Shown here piece by piece: positions 1 to 10,544 of a DNA stretch of 16,191 nucleotides. The notes beneath the pieces were generated by a model that was not told the origin of the DNA, did no database searches, and worked only from the letters and a program-made list of their open reading frames with translations. The first letter of the stretch is position 1, and every line of letters begins with the position of its first letter. The stretch covers positions 1 through 16,191 of the forward strand of contig JAAVTG010001036.1 of the NCBI GenBank assembly GCA_011947345.1. Reading direction: 5' to 3'. The position numbers and the translations under genes are program-made. The stretch comes from Phytophthora quininea (Eukaryota; Oomycota; Peronosporomycetes; Peronosporales; Peronosporaceae).

Positions 1-195
1 ATATATATATGGTCGGCGCTACATATGTATCGCACTAAAATGACGTCGCGTTATGGGCTCTATTTTGGGCTTTTGCTGCTGTTTATTCCTGTAGCGCGCT
101 GCTTTTTAGCGCCCAAATGAGTACTACTCGATACACTATTTTCGGTTATCAGACGATACTGACGGTAATACTGATCACAGCATAAAGAAACTAAG
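1..195 (+). repeat. Conserved unit head (TA tract plus CpG-bearing block)
   Basis: This is the constant left end of every unit. The (TA)n tract is followed by GGTCGGCGCTACATATG and then TGACGTCGCG. A CpG-bearing stretch follows, with the palindrome AGCGCGCT at 93-100. Two competing short inverted repeats are visible: GGCGCTA (15-21) with TAGCGCC (107-113), and TTTGGGC (64-70) with GCCCAAA (111-117). Equivalent heads begin at 2242, 3567, 5784, 8015, 9168, 10545, 11909 and 13130. The heads of U7 and U9 are the most altered and lose one or both stems. The role is unknown. A promoter, or a terminal recognition structure if the element is read from the minus strand, are guesses. Confidence 0.85.
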
Positions 196-797
196 TGTAA
201 CTGGGTTTTCAGTATGGCGAACAGGATGGTGATACTCTGAGCGAGCAGAAACAGGCGCATCCGCCAATCAGCGATCCGCATCGAAAACAACGGCTGTACT
301 CCACCGATTGGGCTGAAAACTGGTGGAAGTATGTTTTCATATACGGAACATGATGGTGATAGTCTGATGTGACAGAGACAGGCCCATCATCCAATCAGCG
401 ATCAGGAACGATTGCTGCGGCTGTACACATACGGTTTGGGCTGAAAACTTAGGGGACGACGCTTTCATATACAGGGAAGAAGATGGTGATAGTGTGAAAA
501 CAGACAGACAGGCCCATCACCCAATCAGCGAGGAGCAACGTTATCTACGGTGGCACACACCTGCTTCGACTAAACCTTGGAGAATCACGTGTTTGTATAC
601 GAGGAACACGATGGTGACACTGCGAAGTGATAGAGACAGGCCTGTCAAGCAGTCAACGATCAGGAAGGATAATTACGGCCGCTTACTCCCGTTTGGGATG
701 AGAACTTGGGAGACTACGTTTTCGTATGTGGGGAAGAAGATGGTGATGATTTGCAGCGACAGAAACTGGTGCATCGCCAATGAGCGTTCACAACGCC
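196..797 (+). repeat. Five tandem ~128-bp subrepeats in U1
   Basis: There are five diverged tandem repeats per unit. The shared core ATGGTGA(T/C) starts at 226, 353, 483, 611 and 740, giving spacings of 127-130 bp. Each repeat carries, in order, a GG(G)CTGAAAACT- or GATGAGAACTTGG-like box, a TTTTCATATACGGG-like box, the core, an AGAGACAGGCCCATCA-like box and CCAATCAGCGATCAGG. Repeats 4 and 5 are the most diverged. U2-U8 all hold five repeats at the same places. U9 holds eight. A period near 128 bp shifts the reading frame at each repeat, which argues against a repeat protein. Confidence 0.92.
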
Positions 798-1380
798 ATT
801 GCAGGCATCGTACGCCCGACAGATTCGAAACAGTGAAGAGATATGTTTCGACGCAAGGTGAACACTGGTTGGACTCAACGAAGAACATAATGAAAGTACG
901 TACTTGAGTATGTGATTATGAGACAAATGGTGTGTAAGGTCGGAATATGTGTAGCAACTGAATGTGCGTATGTAGGTTTGAATGTTTGTATAGTGCGAGT
1001 GTATGCAGCGTATCATTGGAGGTTGGGAAGTCTGTTGTCGAGGAGAATATGTGTAGCATAAGCGTGTTGTATCATATATAGATGTGTGTATGGGAACGAC
1101 AAAAACGTATGTAGACTAGTTAATGCAACGAGGATCAATAAAAGTAGTGGAAACAGGTCATGGATGACTATGCGTGCGAGAGTGTTATTTGTTATTGGGA
1201 ATCGTATGAAGGTGAGTGAGACACGCTTGTGTAGAGTAGGGGTAGGTGTAACGAATTGATGTGTAAGTAGAATGTATGCGAGAAGCGTATTGTGTGTATG
1301 GATGTGTTCGTGTTTGCGTGTTGGTAGTATATGGTTTGAGTAAATGAACGTGTCAATAGTATGCTTTGGTGATAGGTAAA
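798..1380 (+). repeat. Middle block of U1, zone of truncation in other copies
   Basis: This moderately complex sequence lies between the subrepeats and the C-poor tail. It is present in full in U1, U3, U4 and U9. In the short copies it is cut at points equivalent to about 1153 (U5), 1226 (U8), 1338 (U2) and 1380-1381 (U6, U7). No copy is cut before about 1150. It holds the class-diagnostic site at 1054-1060 (TAGCATA in long units, TCGAATA in short ones). Several reading frames run through it on the minus strand, for example 714-1016. They are not kept at constant length in other copies, and I do not call a gene. Confidence 0.8.
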
Positions 1381-1780
1381 TGAGAAGATAGAGTGGGAGT
1401 GAAAGAAAAAAAGAAAAAGAATGATAATAGTTGATTATAATGAGATGGATTGGGATTGATCGGAAAGGTGATTTGAGTGATTTGGTAGAGATAGGTAGTA
1501 ATGTGGAAAAATGAGAAGAAGAAGAAGTATGTGGAAGTATGGATAGTAGATAATCGATAGGGTATATACGTGTAAGTGTAGGAGGTGTGTAGAGTAAAAT
1601 GTAGATATTGTATGGGAGAAGAATGAGTATGTGAAATAGGAATGTTTAAAGAAGGAGTATATGAGATAAATGGAGTGTAGTGTAAAGTGTGAGTGTGTAA
1701 GATAAAGTGTGTGAGAAGAGAAAAAATGGGTTGAGGAAGGAATGGAGAAAATGTGGATGACAAAAATTTAAGAAAGATGG
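1381..1780 (+). repeat. Purine-rich, C-depleted block of U1
   Basis: This is an A/G-rich stretch with T and almost no C; only four C residues are seen (1461, 1555, 1569, 1761). It includes the oligopurine run GTGAAAGAAAAAAAGAAAAA near 1400 and GAGAAGAAGAAGAAG near 1512. It occurs only in full-length units, with equivalents in U3, U4 and U9. The strong strand asymmetry is enough to explain the long stop-free frames on the opposite strand (for example 1353-1763), which are low-complexity and not called as genes. Confidence 0.85.
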
Positions 1781-2241
1781 TGGGTGTTTGTGTGTTTGTG
1801 TTTATGTAGAGAATGGATGGATGTTTGTGTGTATGAGTGTATGAGTGTATGTAGAGAATAGATGGATGTTTGTGTTTGAGTGTATGGAGTATGGATGAAT
1901 GTTTGTGGTAAATAGACGTGTATATGGAGTGTGAGTGTAAGTATGTGTGAGTGTAAATAGAGGAAGTAAATGTAAAAGATGTGATTGTGAATAGAGTGTG
2001 ATTGTTGAAGAGTATAAGTGTGTATGAGAAGTATGAATATGTGAAGTGAGAATGTGTGATGTGATGTGTGTGGAGTGTGAGTGTGTGCAGAGTGTGAGTG
2101 TGTGTGTGTGGGTGTGTGTGTGTGTGTGGGTGTGAGTGTTGTAGAGTGAGTGTTGTAGAGTGTGAGTATGTGTAGAGTGTAGTGTGAGTGTGTGCAGAGT
2201 ATAAGTGTGTAAGGTTTGAGTGTGAATAGCAAGTGCTGTGT
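1781..2241 (+). repeat. GT-rich minisatellite tail of U1
   Basis: This is a degenerate array built from GTGTGAGTGTGTGTAGA-like words of about 16-17 bp. It is preceded by longer words such as GGATGGATGTTTGTG and GAGTGTATGAGTGTATG. A nearly pure GT dinucleotide run lies at about 2097-2132. A telomere-like word, TAAGGTTTGAG, sits at 2210-2220, just before the next head. The G-rich strand is the same strand as the telomere G strand. Equivalents are in U3, U4 and U9. Confidence 0.88.
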
Positions 2242-3566
2242 CTATATATATATGGTCGGCGCTACATATATCGCACTAAAATGACGTCGCGTTATGGGCT
2301 ATTTTGGGCTTTTGCTGCTGTTTATTCCTGTAGCGCGCTGCTTTTTAGCGCCCAAATGAGTACTACTCGATACACTATTTTCGGTTATCAGACGATACAC
2401 GGTAATACTGATCACAGCATAATGAAACTAAGTGTAACGGGGTTTTCAGTATGGCGAACAGGATGGTGATACTCTGAGCGAGCAGAAACAGGCGCATCCG
2501 CCAATCAGCGATCAGCATCGAAAACAACGGCTGTACTCCACCGATTGGGCTGAAAACTGGTGGAAGTATGTTTTCATATACGGGAACATGATGGTGATAG
2601 TCCCATGTGACAGAGACAGGCCATCAGCCAATCAGCGATCAGGAACGATTGCTGCGGCTGTACATACCGGTTTGGGCTGAAAACTTAGGGGACGACGCTT
2701 TCATATACGGGGAAGAAGATGGTGATAGTGTGAAAAGACAGAGACAGGCCCATCACCCAATCAGCGAACAACGTTATCTACGGTGGCACACACCTGCTTC
2801 GACTAAAACCTTGGAGATCACGTGTTTGTATACAGAACACGATGGTGACACTGCAGTGATAGAGACAGGCCTGTCAAGCAGTCAACGATCAGGAAGGATA
2901 ATTACGGCCGCTTACTCCCGTTTGGGATGAGAACTTGGGAGACTACGTTTTCGTATGTGGGAAAGAAGATGGTGATGATTTGCAGCGACAGAAACTGGTG
3001 CATCCACCAATGAGCGTTCACAAACGCCATTGCAGGCATCGTACGCCCGACAGATTCGAAACAGTGAAGAGATATGTTTCGACGCAAGGTGAACTTGCTG
3101 GTTGGACTCAACGAAGAACATAATGAAAGTGCGTACTTGAGTATGTGATTATGAGACAAATCGTGTGTAAGGTCGGAATATGTGTAGCAACTGAATGTGC
3201 GTATGTAGGTTTGAATGTTTGGTGCGAAGGTGTATGCAGCGTATCATTGGAGGTTGGGAAGTCTGTTGTCGAGGGAGAATATGTGTCGAATAAGCGTGTT
3301 GTATCATATATAGATGTGTGTATGGGAACGACAAAAAGTATGTAGACTAGTTAATGAAACGATGATGAATAAGAAGTAGTGGAAAACGGTCATGGATGAC
3401 TATGCGTGCGAGAGTGGTATTAGAGTCGTATGGTGAGTGAGTGTACGCTTGTGTGCTGAGTACGTAGGTGTCGAATAGGAGTGTGTAGAGTGGGAATGTA
3501 TGCAGAGAATGCGTGTTGTGTGTATGGATGTGTTGGTGTTTGATTGTTCGTAGTACATGGTTTGGT
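2242..3566 (+). repeat. Subtelomeric long repeat, copy U2 (truncated)
   Basis: It has a complete head and five subrepeats (cores at 2463, 2591, 2719, 2842, 2969), then the middle block. It stops after ATGGTTTG, equivalent to about 1338 of U1, and is joined directly to the U3 head. It has no purine-rich or GT-rich tail. It is short class, with TCGAATA at 3286-3292 and again at 3470-3476. The long units have TAGCATA at the first site. Confidence 0.93.
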
Positions 3567-4930
3567 CTATATATTCGGCGCTACATATGTATCGCACTAA
3601 AAATGACGTCGCGTTATGGGCTCTATTTTGGGCTTTTGCTGCTGTTTATTCCTGTAGCGCGCGCTGCTTTAGCGCCCAAATGAGTACTACTCGATACACT
3701 ATTTTCGGTTATCAGACGATACTGACGGTAATACTGATCACAGCATAATGAAACTAGTGTAACTGGGGTTTCAGTATGGCGAACAGGATGGTGATACTCT
3801 GAGCGAGCAGAAACAGGCGCATCCGCCAATCAGCGATCAGCAACGAAACAACGGCTGTACTCACCGATTGGGCTGAAAACTTGGTGGAAATGTTTTCATA
3901 TACGGGAACATGATGGTGATAGTCTGATGTGACAGAGACAGGCCCATCATCCAATCAGCGATCAGGAATTGCTGCGGCTGTATACGGTTGGATTGAAACC
4001 TTGGGGACGACGCTTTCATATACGGGGAAGAAGATGGTGATAGTGTGAAAAGACGAGACAGGCCCATCACCCAATCAGCGAGGAGCAACGTTATCTACGG
4101 TGGCACACACCTGCTTCGACTAAAACCTTGGAGAATCACGTGTTTGTATACGAGGAACGATGGTGACACTGCGAAGTGATAGAGACAGGCCTGTCAAGCA
4201 GTCAACGATCAGGAAGGATAATTACGGCCGCTTACTCCCGTTTGGGATGAGAACTTGGGAGACTACGTTTTCGTATGTGGGGAAGAAGATGGTGATGATT
4301 TGCAGCGACAGAAACTGGTGCATCCGCCAATGAGCGTTCACAAACGCCATTGCAGGCATCGTACGCCCGACAGATTCGAAACAGTGAAGAGATATGTTTC
4401 GACGCAAGGTGAACTTGCTGGTTGGACTCAACGAAGAACATAATGAAAGTGTCCTTGAGTATGTGATTATGAGACAAATCGTGTGTAAGGTCGGAATATG
4501 TGTAGCAACTGAATGTGCGTATGTAGGTTTGAATGTTTGTATAGTGAGTGTATGCAGCGTATCATTGGAGGTTGGGAAGTCTGTTGTCGAGGGAGAATAT
4601 GTGTAGCATAAGCGTGTTGTATCATATATAGATGTGTGTATGGGAACGACAAAAACGTATGTAGACTAGTTAATGCAACGAGGATCAATAAGTAGTGGAA
4701 ACAGGTCATGGATGACTATGCGTGCGAGAGTGTTATTTGTTATTGGGAGTCGTATGAAGGTGAGTGAGTGTACGCTTGTGTAGAGTAGGAGTAGGTGTAA
4801 TATGAGTGTGTAGAGTGGGAATGTATGCAGAGAATGCGTGTTATTGTGTATGGATGTGTTCGTGTTTGCGTGTTGGTAGTATGGTTTGAGTAAATGAACG
4901 TGTCAATAGTATGCTTTGGTGATAGGTAAA

Positions 4931-5318
4931 TGAGAAGAAAGTAGGAGTGAAAGAAAAAAAAAGGAAATAATAGTTGATTATAATGAGATGGATTGGGATT
5001 GATCGGAAAGGTGATTTGAATGATTTGATAGAGATAGGTAGTAATGTGGAAAATGAGAAGAAGAGAAGTATGTGGAAGTGGATAGTAGATAATCGTGTAA
5101 GAGTGTATATACGTGTAAGTGTAGGTGTGTAAGAGTAAAAATGTAGATATTGTATGGAGAAGAATGAGTATGTGAAATAGAATGTTTAAGAAGGAGTATG
5201 TAGAGAATAAATGGGTGTAGTGTAAAGTGTAGGTGTAAGATAAGAGTGTGTGAGAAGAGAAAAAATGGAGTTGAGGAAGGAGGAGAAAATGTGAGTAATA
5301 GAAAATTTAAGAAAATGG
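4931..5318 (+). repeat. Purine-rich, C-depleted block of U3
   Basis: This matches 1381-1780 of U1 with many small indels. It contains the A-rich run GTGAAAGAAAAAAAAAGG near 4950 and lies only a few bases after GGTAAATGAG, the point where U6 and U7 are cut. It has very few C residues. Confidence 0.83.
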
Positions 5319-5783
5319 TGGGTGTTTGTGTGTTTGTGTTTATGTGAGAATGGATGGATGTTTGTGTGTATGAGTGTATGAGTGTATGTAGAGAATAGAT
5401 GGATGTTTGTGTTTGAGTGTATGTGGAGTATGGATGAATGTTTGTGTGTAAATAGACATGTATATGGAGTGTGAGTGTAAGTATGTGTGAGTGTAAATAG
5501 AGAGTAAATGTAAAAGTGTGATTGTGAATAGAGTGTGATTGTTGAAGAGTATAAGTGTGTGTAAAGTATAGGATGTGAAAGTATGAGAATGTGTATGTGA
5601 GAGTGTGAGTGTGTGTGGAGTGTGTGTAGAAGAGTGTGAGTGTGTGTGGGTGTGTGTGTGTGTGTGTGAGTGTAGTGTTGTAGAGTGTGAGTGTTGTAGA
5701 GTGTGGTATATGTGAAATTGTAAGTGTGAGTGTGTGTAGAAGTATAAGTGTGGTAAGGTTTGGAGTAAGAATATAGTGTGTGT
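5319..5783 (+). repeat. GT-rich minisatellite tail of U3
   Basis: This matches the GT-rich tail of U1. It ends with the telomere-like word TAAGGTTTGGAG at 5754-5765, then GTGTGTGT, then the U4 head at 5784. A 398-residue stop-free frame on the minus strand (4978-6174) spans this tail and the U4 head. It is a by-product of C depletion and is mostly Thr, His, Ser, Leu and Tyr low-complexity sequence. Confidence 0.86.
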
Positions 5784-7156
5784 CTATATATATATGGTCG
5801 GCGCTACATATGTATCGCACTAAATGACGTCGCGTTATGGGCTCTATTTTGGGCTTTTGCTGCTGTTTATTCCTGTAGCGCTGCTTTTTAGCGCCCAAAT
5901 GAGTACTACTCGATACACTATTTTCGGTTATCAGACGATACTGACGGTAATACTGATCACAGCATAATGAAACTAAGTGTAACTGGGTTTTCAGTATGGC
6001 GAACAGGATGGTGATACCCTGAGCGAGCAGAAACAGGCGCATCCGCCAATCAGCGATCCGCAACGAAAACAACGGCTGTACTCCACCGATTGGGCTGAAA
6101 ACTGGAAGTATGTTTTCATATACGGGAACATGATGGTGATAGTCTGATGTGACAGAGACAGGCCCATCATCCAATCAGCGATCAGGAACGATTGCTGCGG
6201 CTGTACACCGGTTTGGGCTGAAAACTTAGGGGACGACGCTTTCATATACGGGGAAGAAGATGGTGATAGTGTGAAAAGACAGAGACAGGCCCATCACCCA
6301 ATCAGCGAGGAGCAACGTTATCTACGGTGGCACACACCTGCTTCGACTAAAACCTTGGAGAATCACGTGTTTGTATACGAGGAACACGATGGTGACACTG
6401 CGAAGTGATAGAGACAGGCCTGTCAAGCAGTCAACGATCAGTAAGGATATTACGGCCGCACTCCCGTTTGGGATGAGAACTTGGGAGACTACGTTTTCGT
6501 ATGTGGGGAAGAAGATGGTGATGGTTTGCAGCGACAGAAACTGGTGCATCCGCCAATGAGCGTTCAAACGCCATTGCAGGCATCGTACGCCCGACAGATT
6601 CGAAACAGTGAAGAGATATGTTTCGACGCAAGGTGAACTTGCTGGTTGGACTCAACGAAGAACATAATGAAAGTACGTCCAGTATGTGATTATGAGACAA
6701 ATGGTGTGTAAGGTCGGAATATGTGTAGCAACTGAATGTGCGTATGTAGGTTTGAATGTTTGTATAGTGCGAGTGTATGCAGCGTATCATTGGAGGTTGG
6801 GAAGTCTGTTGTCGAGGAGAATATGTGTAGCATAAGCGTGTTGTATCATATATAGATGTGTGTATGGGAACGACAAAAACGTATGTAGACTAGTTAATGC
6901 AACGAGGATCAATAAGTAGTGGAAACAGGTCATGGATGACTATGCGTGCAGAGTGTTATTTGTTATTGGGAATCGTATGAAGGTGAGTGAGTGTACGCTT
7001 GTGTAGAGTAGGGTAGGTGTAGCATATGAGTGTGTAGTGGGAATGTATGCAGAGAATGCGTGTTATTGTGTATGGATGTGTTCGTGTTTGCGTGTTCGTA
7101 GTATATGGTTTGAGTAAAAGGAACGTGTCAATAGTATGATTTGGTGATAGGTAAAT

Positions 7157-7550
7157 GAGAAAGATAGAGTGGGAGTGAAAGAAAAAAAAGAAAGAATGAT
7201 TGATTATAATGAGATGGATTGGGATTGATCGGAAAGGTGATTTGAATGATTTGATAGAGATAGGTAGTAATGTGGAAAAATGAGAAGAAGAAGAAGTATG
7301 TGGAGAGTATGGATAGTAGATAATCGTGTAAGAGTGTATATACGTGTAAGTGTAGGAGGTGTGTAAGAGTAAATAGATATTGTATGGAGAAGAATGAGTA
7401 TGTGAAATAGGAATGTTTAAAGAAGGAGTATGTAGAGAATAAATGGGTGTAGTGTAAAGTGTGAGTGTGTAAGATAAGAGTGTGTGAGAAGAGAAAATGG
7501 AGTTGAGGAAGGAATGGAGAAAATGTGAGTAATAGAAAATTTAAGAAAAA
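7157..7550 (+). repeat. Purine-rich, C-depleted block of U4
   Basis: This is the equivalent of 1381-1780 in U1, with the same order of words (GAAAGAAAAAAAAGAAAG, GATTGATCGG, GAGAAGAAGAAGAAG). C residues remain only at a few CG-type positions. Confidence 0.83.
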
Positions 7551-8014
7551 ATGGTGGGTGTTTGTGTGTTTGTGTTTATGTAGAGAATGGATGGATGTTT
7601 GTGTGTATGAGTGTATGAGTGTATGTAGAGAGAATAGATGGATGTTTGTGTTTGAGTGTATGTGGAGTATGGATGAATGTTTGTGGTAAATAGACGTGTA
7701 TATGGGTGAGTGTAAGTATGTGTGAGTGTAAATAGAGAGTAAATGTAAAAAGTGTGATTGTGAATAGAGTGTGATTGTTGAAGAGTATAAGTGTGTGTAA
7801 AGTATGAATATGTGAGAGTATGAGAATGTGTATGTGAAGTGTGAGTGTGTGTAAGTGTGAGTGTGTGTAGAGTGTGAGTGTGTGTGGAGTGTGTGTGTGT
7901 GTGTGGGTATGAGTGTTGTAAGTGTAGTGTTAGAGTGTGAGAGTATGTAGAGTGTGAGTGTGAGTGTGTGTAGAGTATAAGTGTGTAGGGTTTAGTGTGA
8001 ATATGAGTGTGTGT
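7551..8014 (+). repeat. GT-rich minisatellite tail of U4
   Basis: This GT-rich degenerate array ends 20 bp after TAGGGTTTAG (7986-7995), which is a perfect 10-nt match to the telomere repeat. The U5 head follows at 8015. The equivalent site in U1 and U3 reads TAAGGTTTG, so this may be a point variant that happens to restore the telomere word. Confidence 0.86.
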
Positions 8015-9167
8015 CTATATATATATGGTCGGCGCTACATATGTATCGCACTAAAATGACGTCGCGTTATGGGCTCTATTTTGGGCTTTGCTGCTGTTTA
8101 TTCCTGTAGCGCGCTGCTTTTAGCGCCCAAATGAGTACTACTCGATACACTATTTTCGGTTATCAGACGATACTGACGGTAATACTGATCACAGCATAAT
8201 GAAACTAAGTGTAACTGGGGTTTTCAGTATGGCGAACAGGATGGTGATACTCTGAGCGAGCAGAAACAGGCGCATCCGCCAATCAGCGATCAGCATCGAA
8301 AACAACGGCTGTACTCCACCGATTGGGCTGAAAACTGGTGGAAGTATGTTTTCATATACGGGAACATGATGGTGATAGTCTGATGTGACAGAGACAGGCC
8401 CATCATCCAATCAGCGATCAGGAACGATTGCTGCGGCTGTACATACCGGTTTAGGCTGAAAACTTGGGGACGACGCTTTCATATACGGGGAAGAAGATGG
8501 TGATAGTGAAAAAGACAGAGACAGGCCCATCAGCCAATCAGCGAGGAGCAACGTTATCTACGGTGGCACACTGCTTCGACTAAAACCTTGGAGAATCACG
8601 TGTTTGTATACGAGGAACACGATGGTGACACTGCGAAGTGATAGAGACAGGCCTGTCAAGCAGTCAACGATCAGGAAGGATAATTACGGCCGCTTACTCC
8701 CGTTTGGGATGAGAACTTGGGAGACTACGTTTTCGTATGTGGGGAAGAAGATGGTGATGGTTTGCAGCGACAGAAACTGGTGCATCCGCCAATGAGCGTT
8801 CAAACGCCATTGCAGGCATCGTACGCCCGACAGATTCGAAACAGTGAAGAGATATGTTTCGACGCAAGGTGAACTTGCTGGTTGGACTCAACGAAGAACA
8901 TAATGAAAGTACGTCCTTGAGTATGTGATTATGAGACAAATGGTGTGTAAGGTCGGAATATGTGTAGCAACTGAATGTGCGTATGTAGGTTTGAATGTTT
9001 GTATAGTGCGAGTGTATGCAGCGTATCATTGGAGGTTGGGAAGTCTGTTGTCGAGGAGAATATGTGTCGAATAAGCGTGTTGTATCATATATAGATGTGT
9101 GTATGGGAACGACAAAAAGGTATGTAGACTAGTTAATGAAACGAGGATCAATAAGAAGTAGTGGAAA
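8015..9167 (+). repeat. Subtelomeric long repeat, copy U5 (truncated, shortest)
   Basis: This 1153-bp copy has five subrepeats (cores at 8241, 8369, 8497, 8622, 8751). It is cut after AGTAGTGGAAA, equivalent to about 1153 of U1, and joined to the U6 head. It is short class (TCGAATA at 9067-9073). It shares some variants with the distal copies (CCGGTTTAGGCTG) and others with the proximal copies (GACAGATTCGAAAC), so it looks intermediate. Confidence 0.93.
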
Positions 9168-10544
9168 CTATATATATATGGTCGGCGCTACATATGTATC
9201 GCACTAAAATGACGTCGCGTTATGGGCTCTATTTTGGGCTTTGCTGCTGTTTATTCCTGTAGCGCGCTGCTTTTTAGCGCCCAAATGAGTACTACTCGAT
9301 ACACTATTTTCGGTTATCAGACGATACTGACGGTAATACTGATCACAGCATAACGAAACTAAGTGTAACTGGGGTTTTCAGTATGGCGAACAGGATGGTG
9401 ATACTCTGAGCGAGCAGAAACAGGCGCATCCGCCAATCAGCGATCCGCATCGATAACAACGGCTGTACTCCACCGATTGGGCTGAAAACTTGTGGAAGTA
9501 TGTTTTCATATACGAAGAACATGATGGTGATAGTCTGATGTGACAGAGACAGGCCCATCATCCAATCAGCGATCAGGAACGATTGCTGCGGCTGTACATA
9601 CCGGTTTAGGCTGAAAACTTGGGACGACGACTTTCATATACGAGGAAGAAGATGGTGATAGTGTGAAAAGACAGAGACAGGCCCATCACCCAATCAGCGA
9701 GGAGCAACGTTATCTACGGTGGCACACACCTGCTTCGACTAAAACAGAATCACGTGTTTGTATACGAGGAACACGATGGTGACACTGCGAAGTGATAGAG
9801 ACAGGCCTGTCAAGCAGTCAACGATCAGGAAGGATAATTACGGCCGCTTACTCCCGTTTGGGATGAGAACTTGGGAGACTACGTTTTCGTATGTGGGAAG
9901 AAGATGGTGATAGTTTGCAGCGACAGAAACTGGTGCATCCGCCAATGAGCGTTCACACACTTGCAGGCATCGTACGCCCGACTCAATCGAAACAGTGAAG
10001 AGATATGTTTCGACGCAAGGTGAACTTGCTGGCGGACTCAACGAAGAACATAATGAAAGTACGTCCTTGAGTCTGTGATTATGAGACAAATGGTGTGTAA
10101 GGTCGGAATATGTAGCAACTGAATGTGCGTATGTAGGTTTGAATGTTTGTATAGTGCGAGTGTATGCAGCGTATCATTGGAGGTTGGGAAGTCTGTTGTC
10201 GAGGGAGAATATGTGTCGAATAAGCGTGTTGTATCATATATAGATGTGTGTATGGGAACGACAAAAACGTATGTAGACTAGTTAATGAAACGAGGATCAA
10301 TAAGAAGTAGTGAAACAGGTCATGGATGACTATGCGTGCGAGAGTGTTATTTGTTATTAAGTCGTATGAAGGTGAGTGAGTGTACGCTTGTGTAGAGTAG
10401 GAGTAGGTGTCGAATAGGAGTGTGTAGAGTGGGAATATGCAGAGAATGCGTGTTATTGTGTATGGATGTGTTCGTGTTTGCGTGTTCGTAGTATATGGTT
10501 TGAGAAAATGAACGTGTCAATAGTATGATTTGGTGATAGGTAAA
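9168..10544 (+). repeat. Subtelomeric long repeat, copy U6 (truncated)
   Basis: This 1377-bp copy has five subrepeats (cores at 9395, 9524, 9652, 9776, 9904). It is cut after TGATAGGTAAA, equivalent to about 1380 of U1 and just before the purine-rich block would start. It is short class, with TCGAATA at 10216-10222 and 10410-10416. Distal-group variants include GCATCGATAACAAC and GACTCAATCGAAAC. Confidence 0.93.

Larger units (their letters stand above)
1..2241 (+). repeat. Subtelomeric long repeat, copy U1 (full length)
   Basis: This is the first of nine same-orientation copies and the reference for the internal map. It opens inside the (TA)n tract, about two bases after the boundary seen in other copies. 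Next come a CpG-bearing head (to about 195), five 128-bp subrepeats (about 196-797), a middle block (about 798-1380), a purine-rich block (1381-1780) and a GT-rich tract (1781-2241). It ends at the next (TA)n head at 2242. It belongs to the long class, with TAGCATA at 1054-1060. No reading frame in it looks coding. The subrepeat period is not a multiple of three, and frames differ between copies through small indels. Confidence 0.95.
3567..5783 (+). repeat. Subtelomeric long repeat, copy U3 (full length)
   Basis: This full-length copy of 2217 bp is long class (TAGCATA at 4604-4610). Its opening is shortened: the TA tract is reduced and the GG before TCGGCGC is missing, so it reads CTATATATTCGGCGCTAC. 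The five subrepeat cores are at 3788, 3913, 4033, 4160 and 4289. Near 3966 it reads GGAATTGCTGCGG where most copies have GGAACGATTGCTGCGG, a deletion shared with U8. Confidence 0.94.
5784..8014 (+). repeat. Subtelomeric long repeat, copy U4 (full length)
   Basis: This full-length copy of 2231 bp has five subrepeats (first cores at 6008, 6133 and 6259). It is long class, with TAGCATA at both 6828-6834 and 7020-7026. It is very similar to U3 and U1 throughout the tail. The 5' boundary is the standard CTATATATATATGG. Confidence 0.94.

Noticed and set aside
196..797. Evenly spaced repeats resembling a CRISPR array
   Set aside because: The repeats are contiguous and diverged over their whole 128-bp length, with no short invariant repeats alternating with unique spacers. 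The window is a eukaryotic chromosome end.
494..907. 137-residue open frame on the plus strand in U1
   Set aside because: It runs through 128-bp subrepeats whose period breaks the frame at each repeat. The equivalent frame is broken in other units (fragments at 4255-4443, 6371-6559, 8604-8795).
1353..2232. Two His/Thr/Tyr-rich minus-strand frames that could suggest a repetitive secreted protein
   Set aside because: They lie entirely in purine-rich and GT-rich satellite with no C on the plus strand. The composition alone produces these residues, and frames do not persist in U3, U4 or U9.
3050..3110. Internal Pol III promoter (B-box-like GATTCGAAAC and GGTTGGACTC) suggesting a SINE or tRNA-like element
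   Set aside because: Matches to the B-box consensus are imperfect, no convincing A box lies at the right distance upstream, no cloverleaf can be formed, and the first motif is changed to TCAATCGAAAC in U6-U8.
4978..6174. 398-residue open frame on the minus strand
   Set aside because: It crosses the U3/U4 unit boundary and is mostly Thr/His/Ser/Leu/Tyr low-complexity sequence from the C-depleted GT-rich tail, where stop codons are rare on this strand. The matching place at the U1/U2 boundary is interrupted.
7986..7995. Interstitial telomere tract in U4
   Set aside because: Only 10 nt match, and the homologous positions in U1 and U3 read TAAGGTTTG, so it is too short to call as a telomere repeat feature. 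It is kept as an observation only.
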